DNA of 64,000 bases from Prinsepia uniflora. Taxonomy: Eukaryota > Streptophyta > Magnoliopsida > Rosales > Rosaceae. The position numbers and the translations under genes were made by a program. The stretch covers positions 41,131,651 through 41,195,650 of the forward strand of contig CM064867.1 in assembly GCA_032719365.1 (NCBI GenBank), given 5' to 3'. Position 1 is the first letter of the stretch. Every line of letters begins with the position of its first letter. A model generated the notes under the pieces. The model did not search any database. It had not been told where the DNA came from and saw only the letters and a program-made list of their open reading frames with translations. Positions 24,822 to 35,296 of the stretch are shown piece by piece.

Positions 24822-27800
24822 TGACAGGACCTATCCCAATCCCCCCGGGATTAGTGCGGGATGACCCTGCTCCCGTCTGACACGAAGTGTCAGACAAGGG
24901 ATATTTCCGACCTTTGCCCTCCCGGGCTATCAGAGTACGCCAGGATCCGGAGGAGGCATGTGATATCTCGATCTCTGCTACAGTCCACGTCCGCTGTCAA
25001 CCTGAAGGGTATTAAAAACAGAAAGACTGTGAGTGGACAAAAATAAAGATTTTATAAAACATTTCCATAAAAGACATTTATACCCTCCACTAAAAAGCAT
25101 GCATGCATAGTAAAACCATTTATCCAATAATATATGTTAAAACATCCATAATTAGGGTCACAACCCCAAGTTCCGTAAATACAAGTCACACAGGCTCCTG
25201 CCCAAAACCCATTTACAGAAAACCAGAACATAGTAAGCATATGTGGGATCTCAGCCCAAATCCATTTATCATCATAAAACACAGTTTTCCCAAACCAATT
25301 GAAACCATGTTTATCCAATATATTCATATCCAGAACCTGTCACGGTAAAATAAAGCTACACGTGTGCTAACCGGGGTCTCAAACCCAAGTCTCTCCAGGG
25401 TCCACCCAGGTCAATGTCCGTAGATCAATGACCCTCCTTGGAGGTAACGAACCATGCCCATCCTGAGAGTAAGGAACCCAACTGGGGGGCGACTCCACTC
25501 AGTCAGTGCTCCGTGACTACTCCGGGGTCCACCCAGGCCAACGACCCTCCCCGGAGGAGACAATCATATATATAGGATGGAATATGAAAAACCTTTTGAA
25601 ACCATTCTTTAAATCTTTCAAGGATTCATGCCCGGCCCCCATAAGCCGTCATGAACCATAAAATCCTTTTCAAGGGTTCATGCCGGTTCCCATAAACCGT
25701 CATGACCCGTAAATCCATTTCAAGGGTTCATGCCGGTCCCCATAAACCGTCATGAACCATAAAAACCATTTGTAACACATAGCTGGGCCCTAAGCCCGAA
25801 ACCACATACAAACTGGACCTCAAGTCCGATTCGTAAACCAACAGGACCTCGTGCCCGATTTCGTTGATCAAATGGGTTTCGAACCCGAGTTTACCTTTTC
25901 AATTCCAAAACCATTTCATTAAATCATATCCAAAACTACAAGTACGGAAAATCAGAGTAAAATCGGAAAACCTCGATTTACGTGCAAGCACGTAAATCGC
26001 CTCGTAATGCGTGAAACCATATAATTCACAATCATCCAAATCAACATCATAAAATCATATTCATAATCCATTTGGAAATCCAAAACCATTTCATTTAGAC
26101 CAATAAAGACATACAGCCCCGTATAGGCACCGTATAGGGCCGAAACCTCGAAATACGTGCCTATACGTAACCACACATCCAAAGGCACTCATGGCAACAC
26201 AAACAAGGATTTAAAACATATAATAAACATTTATGCATGCACCAATTTAGAAAACAAGGTCCACCCACAGACCGTCCGAAGCCGCGTCTCGATACGCGTG
26301 CCATACGGCTCCCCGAGCCGATCACCATCACCGGGACTTCCAAACCTGTCCAAATTAATTTAGAGGGTTACTAATTACTTATATAACCCCTCACTAAAGC
26401 CCCGTAATTTTTCCGTATTTTTAACTATTTTTAATCCCGAACCTAAACCTTCCGATGCCCCGAAACATATCGAGACGGTGTCCGATCGACACGAAACCAG
26501 TCTCAAAATGTTCGTTACATCGAATAGATGATTTCACATGTTGGAACCTTCCCCAGATTCCCTGCGACGCGCCCTCACGCGCCGCCTGAAGTGGCTGCGC
26601 GTGGGCTTCACGCGCCTGCTACAGTACCTGCTGACGTCATCGCTGACGTCAGCATGATGTCATCACTGACAACCCCTGACAGTGACACGTGTCACGCTCG
26701 CATTGGCCCACTGTCTGACATGTCAGTCTGACATTGTCAGATCTGACATGATGACGTCATCCCTGACATGATGACGTCATCAGTCATTCCCTACATCGGT
26801 CAGACCGGTCCGAACCAGTCCGGTCCGGTTTTTCCTGCAACTTGGACCGGCGTAACCGGTCCAGGCTCATTCCGGCCCAGTTTTTCACCGTTTTCAATCC
26901 TAATCAATCCTAACCTTCCTATAATCATCCTAGGAGCCTAACCCAATTAATTAGAACCCCTAAAACCCACGAGAATCCACGGTTCAATTTTGAACCTCAC
27001 GGTTCAATTTTCCCGATTGCACCCAGGGCTGCTCAGCCCTTCACCGTCGTCCAAAACACCCTCTACACCTTCCTACAACCTCAATAAACTCATCCTAATC
27101 AACTAATAGCAACGATAATGTCTAAATCGAAAAATAGAAGAAAAATGGGTTTATCGGGCTTACCGGGTACCCGCTCGGGTTCTGGGCTCCAGCCACCGCC
27201 CACGGCGGTTCCAGCCGTCCAGCCACCTCCATCCGGTCTTCTTCCCCCTCTATGCCTCTCAGTCTTGGTCCTAGGGTCATGGGTTTGGATTTGGGTGAGA
27301 AGGGTGGATCGGTTTTGGTTTAGGAAAAACGAAGAAAATGATCGATGAAGAGGAAATGGAAGATGCATGAATGAAATTGGTGTCCATTGGATGGGTGACA
27401 CTTGTCACTCATCCATTGGGCCTCCAACAAATATCTGGGCCCACTAGAGACAAAACTGCACTTTTGTCTCGTAAAACGTGCCGTCGTGAATAATTGCCGG
27501 GAACTTCCGTGAACCGTAACTTCGCCGTCGAACGTCCGAATTCGACGTGCCGCCTGTCTACGGATTCGTATCGTCCTCATCTACGTAACGGTCTTCGGCC
27601 CTCGGCCATCGGATCTCCCGGTGAAAAAGTCAACTTTTGACCTCCTATTCACCCAAATTACCAAAATGCCCCTAAACTTCCGAACGTCATAACTTCCTCC
27701 TCAAATGTCGGAATTGAACGTGCCACCTGTCTATGAACTCGTGACGTCACGAACTACGTCACGGTCATCGGTCAAAGTCCATTTGACCGCCCGATTGAAA

Positions 27801-27939
27801 TGTCAACGTTTTGCCACCATCAGGGGCAAAATGGTCATTTCGCACCGTTCGTCCGATTTCGCTCTATTAATCACGGATTAGCCTCACTAATCGTGATTAG
27901 TCACTAATCTAATCTAGGAATTCGGGATGGGTCGTTACA
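24822..27939 (-). repeat. Family-A LTR (5' LTR of the element)
   Basis: Collinear with 18107-21235. Differences visible by eye include loss of a short TGATGTCATCCGGA-like segment near 26770. The second donor region is altered (plus strand GGTCCACCCACAG near 26267), so one base of the donor-acceptor stem is a G-U-type mismatch in this copy. Confidence 0.92.
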
Positions 27940-28618
27940 CATTTGGTTGAGATATCGGGCTTAAGGCCCCGTTGGTTGTGAAATCGGACTTGAGGTCCTA
28001 CTGGTTTATGGTTTCGGGCTTAGGGCCATGTTGAATGTGAAATCGGGCCTGAGTCCCAGTTCGATTTATGAAATGAGAATTCAGGCATGAGAACCTGTTG
28101 AACTGTGGATTTAGGTCGAGGCCTGTGAAAGTGAATTGAATCGGATTCGAGGAATCCTGTTGAAATGAATCGGCCAGGAGACCCAGTTGAGAAATGAGTT
28201 TTGAGAAAGAAAGAGAAAAAGAAAGAAAGTATTTGAAAAGATATGAACCCTCAATATTGATTATATGGTCTCCTCCAGACGTCGACCTGGAGAGTCACGA
28301 TCTACAGACCATAGTGGGTATCCCCATAGGGATTCCGTTCCAGGAGTGGTGGTTACTTATTATGTTGTGGTCCCGGACCAGATTCCGGAGAGATATTTGG
28401 ACTAGATCCAGAGAGAGAGCCCAGACTAGATCCAGAGATTGAGCCTCCCAGATGGATATTCCTAGGAGAAGACTCGGAGTGAGACCCCGAGTAGTGTGCA
28501 CACTAGTTAGATATGATGACATCGTGACTATATTGGGGATGTGTTCCCTAGGGGCTGTGTGCCCCGAGTTGGCATCTTCTCGGAAGTGCCTCAGATGGGT
28601 TATACGTATGTCGATACG
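27940..28618 (+). repeat. Outer B LTR, piece 3
   Basis: Begins with the CATTT duplicate and continues the mini-hairpin array (units near 27955, 27983, 28012, 28040). Then come sequences matching, in reverse, 8860-9240 of the B LTR. It is cut at GATACG by the family-C LTR. Confidence 0.85.
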
Positions 28619-31528
28619 TGTCAGGACCCACCTCGGTTCCACCCCGAAATCCGAGGTAAATCCTGCTCCCGTATGACACCCCGACACAAAAACCAAAGTA
28701 ACCTCACGAAAAACCACCAAACTACATGCCAGACGCAGGAGAAAATTTAAACATCCCGAAGTCAAGGTTTTACAGAGCATAGTACCAAATACAAAGGAAA
28801 GAAAATCGATAAACAAGGTACACACACAACGGAAAATTTAAAGCACTCCGGGGTCACTCTCGAGTATTCTATGCCTCCGACGCTGCCTCAACGTCAACCC
28901 CCGCACTAGCTCCACGACCTAGAGGGCAATTTAAAACAGAAGGTGTGAGTGGACCATAAATAAAAGAAGAGTTTCCAAAGCCATTTCATAAGAAAACCAG
29001 GGTTTTGGCCCTCCGTTTTGGAAATCACACATGCATAACCCATTTACTGAAATCAGTTATAAATCACATAAAGATCGTCATAAAAACAGAATTGAAAGCA
29101 GTTATAGAAATCAAATCATAAACATCATAAAGCCATATCATAAAACATAAGTCTCAAACAATCATTATCCGATCAAACTTGCTGGACCTATTCGAGTCTT
29201 TAAACTCCCGAGTCTTTAAACTCAATCCAGGCCTCAATAATATCCGAGTCTTTAAACTCCCGAGTCTTTAAACTCAACAGGCCTACGGGGGAAATATCAG
29301 AATATCCGAGTCTTTAAACTCAATCCGGGTCTTTAAACCTAATCCGGGCTCGTCTCCCGTCAATCACAATATCCGGGTCTTTAAACCCAATATCTAGATC
29401 CAGCAAATCCAATCCAAAACCATTTGAAAAACCATTTCTAAATCCACATCCAAACCTGAATCCGAAATCACCGGTCTGATGCCCTTCCGGCATCCAGAAC
29501 CGTCATTCCGAACCCAAATCCGGAAATCCCACGTTTCAACTTTAAAACCAAATCTCGATTCTCGAAATCCGATTCTAAAACCGAAAACCTTGATTATCAA
29601 ATCACGTCTCAAAATTCATTTATAATCATTGAAAACCCTTAGTATTTGAAAACCCCAAAATCATGGCATTGAAATCAGAATCCAAACTTTTCTCGTAAAA
29701 CGTGCCAAATATGTACTTTCTCGAAAAACATGCAATTATGTAAAACCAACATAGCATATGCAAGTAAACATAAAATCACATATAAAATCTTAAAATAATG
29801 ATAGCAAAACAGTTATGCATGCTCGAGTTTAGAGAAGGGGTCCACTCACAGTTACTGGCACGTCACTCGCGCCCAGTACGTCCCGTACGTTCCTCAACTT
29901 CCTCGGGAAGTCTCGATCCTGTCACAAGTCACCAAAGTACGTCACTAACACGTCTACTAAGACTCTCCTAATTTTCCCCAAAAATCCCCGGATCCTAAAC
30001 GTAACAAACCGAAACCCTAAGCCTTCAACCTCGCGGAACTAATCTCAAACGACGTCCGAATAACCCGAAACCTATTCCAATAGACTCGTTACAACCTCTA
30101 GACCAAAAACCTAGTTGACACTTTCCCCAGAAACCACCACACGCGCCTCCACCCGCCGCCCAAAGTGGCTGCGCGTGGGCCTCACGGGCCTGCACACAGT
30201 CACTGTTCATCGTCGTCTTCAACGGGTGAATCGGTCTGAATCGGCGTACCCGGTTCTCCACCGTTCCTTCACCGTTTCGACTCCTCTCTTCACCATTCTC
30301 ACCGTCCAGTACTAAGCAACCTATTCCCCTCACTCTAACACTTTGACACAACCTCTAGATCATCGTCCCAACCTCGACACCGTAACCCGTTCTGTCCCCT
30401 GTTTCACAATCCGGCCACCCAGTCACTCCCCCGTCGCGGCTTCCACCTTAGACGACTCCTAGGAACCTACTGAACCTAACAGGACTCACCAAACAACTCG
30501 ACTCAGCCCCTAAGTCCATGACTTTCGATTTGAAATTCACTGAAAAACAGGGCATATTCACGGGGAAAAGGGATTACCTGCAGCCGTCCACCACCGTGCC
30601 CGCCGCCGCTCTCCCTGGAGTCCACAGGGCCGTCTTAGCCTCCTTTCGATCCCAATCGATCAGCACACGGCCACACCACCACCAATTTCCCTCAGCATCT
30701 CTCTGTTTTCCCCGTAACCTCACCCTCTTCACTCACCAATCTTCCTCACACGAGTTGCCTTCCCAACTCACTCCCTGTCTCTCTCTCGATCACTAGTCCC
30801 TCACTTGATGACTGAACACACAAACACACTCTGCACTCGTCTAATTCCTCCCTAACTCTCAGTCTCTGTTTCTCTCTTGTTCGAACACACACACGAACAC
30901 ACAGCCAAATAGTTGGAGCCGTGCAGCCTAGAACCCACTAGACACCTTGCACGTGTCACAATCCTCTCAGCCCTCTCACAAATATCCTAATCTCCACTGT
31001 ACACCTGGCCTTATCAGATTGGCCCAAATCCCCATGCAGCCAAAAGACCAAAATGCCCCTCTTTTGAATCCAAATTACGATTATGCCCTTACTGTTTTAG
31101 ACCCGTATCTTACCCATCCTAGGTCCGATGAACACGTGCCGCCTGTTGTTGAACTCAGGACGACGATATCTACCTAACGGTCCTAGGTCAACGTGTCAAA
31201 ACCCGATCGTACAGAAAGTCAACTTTCCCCCCTATTTAAGCCAAATTACGGTAATGCCCTCAACCTTCCGAACATCATAACTTCCTCCTCGGATGTCGGA
31301 ATCGGGCGTGCCACCGGTCTACGGATTCGTGACGTCCCGGACTACGTCACGGTCACCGGTCAATACCCAATTGACCACCCAAACTAAAAGTCAACTATTT
31401 ACCCAACCTAGGGGCAAAATCGTCATTCTACGCTAACGGACCTATCAGAACCAACTAACCACCGATTAAGTTCACTAATCCCATCTTAAATACTATCTTA
31501 ACCCTAATTTCCGGGACGGGTCCTTACA
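28619..31528 (-). mobile_element. Family-C solo LTR (2,910 bp)
   Basis: Plus-strand ends TGTCAGGACCCACC and CGGGACGGGTCCTTACA. Flanks ATACG (28614-28618) and ATATG (31529-31533) differ by one base, as expected of an ageing target duplication. The outer B sequence resumes collinearly on the right. No internal region. Donor and acceptor-side complementary segments are both present (GGTCCACTCACAG near 29849; TGTGAGTGGACC near 28945). Confidence 0.88.
29194..29395 (-). repeat. Array of GAGTCTTTAAACTC palindromic units
   Basis: At least six 14-bp units with arms GAGT/ACTC around CTTTAA, plus variants with arms GGGT/ACCC, spaced irregularly. The forward copy in the gag-only element is at 61188-61352. 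The array sits in the position taken by hairpin arrays in the A and B LTRs. Confidence 0.8.
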
Positions 31529-32178
31529 ATATGTATGTGGTTTTATGGAAAGTGATTTGGTGGCGGAGACCCCGTATTCCGTGTTTTATGATTCGGAAAG
31601 TGTTTTGGGGCGAGACCCCGTATTCGATGTTTTAGAAATGATTTGGGGGTGGAGACCCCGTATTGTATGTTTTGGTATTTCATTGAGAATGGTTTGGGCT
31701 AAGTCCCACGTATGTTGATTTGGGCTGAGTTCCCACATATATGAATTTACGAGTGTTTGTGATTTCGGGTCGAGAACCCAAATGGATTTACGGGGCATGA
31801 CGGTTTATGGGGCCGGGCATGATCCCTTGAAAGGTTTTGTAAATGTTTGACAAAGGTTTTTATGAACGTTTGATAAATGATTTTGAATGCATGCGTATGT
31901 ATTTATGAAGGGCCTAAATGTCTTTATGCGAAAATGTTTTTATTAAATTATTATTTTTGTCCACTCACGACCTTTGATGTTTTAATGCCCTTTAGGTTGA
32001 TCGCTGATGCGGGCTGTAGCAAAGACGAGACATCACTCCCCTCCTCCTACGATCCTGACGCACTCTGATAGCCCCGGCGAGGGCTAGAGTTGGAATTTTC
32101 CCTGGTCTGACACTTCGTGTCAGACGGGATCAGGCGGGTCCCACATTAATCCCGGGGAATTTGTGAGCAGTCCTGACA
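31529..32178 (+). repeat. Outer B LTR, piece 4 (3' end)
   Basis: Holds one GGTTCATG-type hairpin remnant (31797-31830), the acceptor-side arm GTCCACTCAC (31959-31968), a candidate acceptor ending CCCTTTAG at 31995, and the terminal hairpin GTCTGACAC...GTGTCAGAC type near 32105-32125. It ends TCCTGACA at 32178 followed by the CTTGA target copy. Confidence 0.85.
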
Positions 32179-32892
32179 CTTGAGATTAAGTACAACCAAC
32201 CCGAGATAAGAGCTACTAAACTCATTTGCACAAAGAAAGGTACAAGTGGCAAGTTACACCATTGTCACTATATATTACAACCACCATAGTCGCCTTTAGG
32301 GAATATCGTCCACCGCCAAACGCAAATAACATGATCGACCATGGTGCCAACCACCACCGCTAATGGAGGAATGCGACCGCTCGATCAAAACCTACCAATT
32401 CGCATCATGAGTAAAATTCCCTTGAAGGTAAATTAGACTCCTAAAAATAAAAGGTTCATGACATTCAACTTGTTTTATTGGAACGATGAAATTCGTAATC
32501 AAGATCAATACCAGCTATGACCGTAAACAAAAAGAAGAAAATTTGAATACGCACAAACTCCGATAAAACTATAGCAGAGGGAAGCCCCTTGGACCCCTAA
32601 GCAGATTAGCCGAAGAAGAAGGTTCTAAAAGAATCTTCTTTGAAAGGATTATTGAATTAAGGGTGAATGTGTTCATTTCCATTATAAAGAATTATTGAAT
32701 TTTAATTAGTATGAAAGTATTGACAATTGAAATCGTTTATTTTTTAAAAAGGTCATTTTTATTTTGGAAAAAACTAAATTTTAAATTTGATTTAATTACT
32801 TTTTACAAAAAGTAATAAATAAAAATAAAATTGTAAAGAACAACTCTCTATAAAAGGTTTGTTTAGAAATTCGTCAAAGTTTATATATATAG
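32179..32892. other. Unique region, no gene seen
   Basis: About 0.7 kb of AT-rich unique DNA between the outer B LTR and the Tat element. No coding frame or known repeat recognised. The last five bases, TATAG, are the target-site copy of the Tat insertion; unique sequence resumes at 44465. Confidence 0.6.
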
Positions 32893-33465
32893 TGTTGAAT
32901 CAAAGATTGAACTCGTCGCGAAAAGTCCTCACAATTCCTGCAGACAGCAAACAATTAGCTATCGTTGCTTCGATCGATTTACCCGGGGGGTTGTTCGACC
33001 AAGAACACTCCGATGCTTAAGTTAGCTTTGAGAGAGGAAAAGGATATACTTCGAAACGAAGAATCAACGTACCTTGGAAGTGAAATGTACCTTGCTATTT
33101 ATAGAAAAATCTTGGGAGCCTTGGAGAGTTCTGATTGGTCGGTTTGAATATTTAATTAATAAATAATATATTATTAATAAATGAATAATATATTATTTTG
33201 ATAATCATAATGATGGCTTATCATGATAGTAATGATTTTTAGTGTATTGTAATATTAATATTAAATTACCGTTATTAAGAATAACGATAATTATCTCTCG
33301 GAGAGAATATCAATATTACGGAGGTTTTAACCCGGCCAAATAACGTATTTAACTGGTAAATAGATTATTTGATGTGCGGGTATTTTTCGAATGATCAGTG
33401 TTTGTTTTTGGGAATTACGGGACACGTGGTGGCTCCATAATTTTCGGATGATTCTGGGTTCCACA
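32893..33465 (-). repeat. Tat element 3' LTR (573 bp)
   Basis: Same length as, and by eye identical to, 43887-44459. The plus strand begins TGTTGAATCAAAG and ends GGGTTCCACA. Short open frames inside both LTRs are identical copies and not considered genes. Confidence 0.95.
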
Positions 33466-33476
33466 AATGCCCCCAC
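33466..33476 (-). other. Polypurine tract of Tat element
   Basis: The minus strand reads TGTGGGGGCATT across the LTR edge; the G-run is purine-rich and in the expected place. It is shorter than the tracts in families A-C, so assignment rests on position. Confidence 0.55.
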
Positions 33477-33572
33477 ATCGATTCGGTATTCTGGGAATCC
33501 GGAGGGATGTATTTTGCTTGGAATCTTATATTACCGGGTTTAGTGGTGTGAATCGGTCATAATGTGCAAAAA

Positions 33573-33960
33573 TGACCATTTTGCCCCCCAAGCATGGAAA
33601 GAAGTCGACTTTTGAGCCCGGGGTCCAAAGGTTGTGGGTCAGAGACCGTTTACGTAGGTCGAGTTAATACGAATTCATAGACAGGCGGCATGCCGAAATC
33701 GGGGATCGGATGCAAAAGTTATGGATCTACGAAGGAGAGTGGCATTTTCGTAAATTTTGCAAAGTAAGGGCAAAATGTTGACTTTTGACCCGGGAGGTCC
33801 GAAGGACAAGGGCCAAGGACCATTACGTAGGTCCAATCGATACGAATCCATAGACAGTCGGCATGCCGAAATCGGAGATCGGACGCAAAAGTTATGGATC
33901 TATGAAGGCGAGGGGCATTTTCGTAATTTTCCGAGCGAAGGGCGAAACGGTCGTTTAAAC
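33573..33960 (+). promoter_or_regulatory. Two-unit LTR-like dimer module in Tat 3' UTR
   Basis: Two tandem units of about 190 bp. Each runs TTTTGCCC, GTTGACTTTTGA-like, GACCRTTACGTAGGTC, TACGAATYCATAGACAG, GGCATGCCGAAATC, then AAGTTATGGATCT and GGCATTTTCGTAA. The order and spacing match the dimer near the 5' end of every family A-D LTR (for example 53890-54190 and 49640-49985). It lies in plus orientation, antisense to the Tat element and upstream of the plus-strand ORF at 35284. A promoter role is inferred, not shown. Confidence 0.6.
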
Positions 33961-34408
33961 GAAAAGTGAATGCTGACTCAAACTTCCAGCCAAGCATGTC
34001 ACTTTCCCTCTCACTTTTACACCTGATTTTAGGGATTAAACCTAGGGTTTAGAGACATTAAACCCTTAATTAGGGGAAAAACACTCAATGTGTCCATTTG
34101 GGTTATTGTTTAAATAACAGATCAAATTGGCTGCGAGAATTATCAATTGAGAGGTTGAATTAGATCAAATTAAACACGAGAGACGGAGGGTGAACTGATT
34201 TTGCAGATTTCGAAAATTTTGAGAAATTGTGGGGAGAATTCGAATTCGGATTCGCGAGCTCCAAGGATCAAAATTGGGACTTGATTGAGTCTTCTGAGGT
34301 CAATTCGAATCGATTCACAACAAAAACGGAGAGAATTGGGGCTTCCCTGAGCAAGAACAGAAGCTCTGAATTTTGCTCGAAATCGAGCTTGAGTTCGAGC
34401 AGCTGGAG

Positions 34409-35013
34409 GTATAATTGTATGAAATTGATTATGCAAAAACTTTTGTTTCATTCTCACAATACTCTCTGTGTGATTTAATTTGAAAAACAGGGATGAATTG
34501 AACGAACCCGATCACGAAACCCGTTTGAGAGTTCATCGGGGATTTATCAGTTTTTGGTTATAATTGAAGTTTTAAACGTTACAGAACCTAAATATAAATG
34601 GTTTGGATGAAATCAGTTTAAAAAACGGATGAAAACAATGCCCAATTGAAGGAGAACAGATCGGGTCTCAACGCGGGTCTCCAACCCGTTTACCAGTCAT
34701 TCGGGTAGAGGAGACGCACTGTAGCAGTTACTGTGCTACGCGCGTGGCTTTCACGCGCAGCCGCTTGCGGCGGCGCGTGAGGGCGCGTGGAGGCGTTTCC
34801 GGGGGGATTTTCAACAGGTGTTTTATTATTTTTGATGTAATGAACATTTTTTGTGTTGGGTCCGAGACAAACTGACATTGTATCGATACTGTTTCGAGGG
34901 TCCGATGGTTTAGGTTATAACTTTAAATTTTTATTAAATTCCCGAAAAATTGTGGAAAATGGATATGATGTATTTAGAGTCATTGGTGACCCTTTATGAT
35001 GTTTTTTGGGCAG
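34409..35013 (+). other. Candidate 5'-UTR intron upstream of antisense ORF
   Basis: Possible donor GGAG|GTATAATT at 34409 and acceptor TTTTTTGGGCAG ending at 35013. The stretch between includes the GC-rich ACTGTAGCAG...CACGCGCAGCC block (34717-34800) and a GATGTAATGAACATTTT segment that occupy intron 1 of the family A-C LTRs. Intron status is inferred from alignment by eye. Confidence 0.4.
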
Positions 35014-35094
35014 GATTCGAAATTCCTAAAAAGCGTCAGAAATTACGGAATCGCGTGCAGTTTGGAAAATGAGCAGTTTGGATAGTGCGTGCTT

Positions 35095-35296
35095 GCATCG
35101 GTAGGCTGGCTCACACTCATTGTGACCCTTGCTAGTACCACAAATATGCTTGCTACGTGGTGAACGCAGTTTGGCTGAGCAGTTGACGGGGATTTGGTGG
35201 TGATTGAGTGCACTTGCAAACGTGACTAGTGAGCATTGGTAGGCTAGGTCACATCTGTTGTGACGTTTGCTAGTACCACAAATATGTTCGCTATGC
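35095..35296 (+). repeat. 62-bp direct repeat spanning the antisense ORF start
   Basis: 35095-35158 and 35233-35296 are diverged copies containing GCTAGTACCACAAATATG. The second copy supplies the likely ORF start at 35284. The first has an ATG at 35146 opening a five-codon frame that ends TGA at 35161-35163, a possible upstream ORF. Confidence 0.65.

Larger units (their letters stand above)
18107..27939 (-). mobile_element. Non-autonomous family-A LTR retrotransposon (9.8 kb), TSD CATTT
   Basis: LTRs 18107-21235 (3,129 bp) and 24822-27939 (3,118 bp) enclose a 3,586-bp core with no recognisable gag or pol. Perfect CATTT copies flank it (18102-18106 and 27940-27944), placing the insertion within the mini-hairpin array of the outer B LTR. 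Primer site and polypurine tract agree on minus orientation. The LTRs are nearly collinear with few differences by eye, so the insertion is younger than the family-B element. Confidence 0.93.
7095..32178 (+). mobile_element. Outer family-B solo LTR split by three nested insertions, TSD CTTGA
   Basis: Starts TGTGACGACCTGTCCC and ends AGCAGTCCTGACA, flanked by perfect CTTGA copies at 7090-7094 and 32179-32183. Four pieces (7095-8223, 17354-18106, 27940-28618, 31529-32178) are collinear with an intact B LTR. They add up to about 3.2 kb after removing target-site copies, matching the 3,188-bp B LTR at 8224-11411. Inserted elements occupy 8224-17353, 18107-27939 and 28619-31528. The outer LTR must be older than all three. 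Confidence 0.9.

Noticed and set aside
28295..28825. 176-codon minus-strand open frame
   Set aside because: It crosses the junction between the outer B LTR and the C solo LTR, has no family resemblance, and matches LTR sequence whose other copies are not open.
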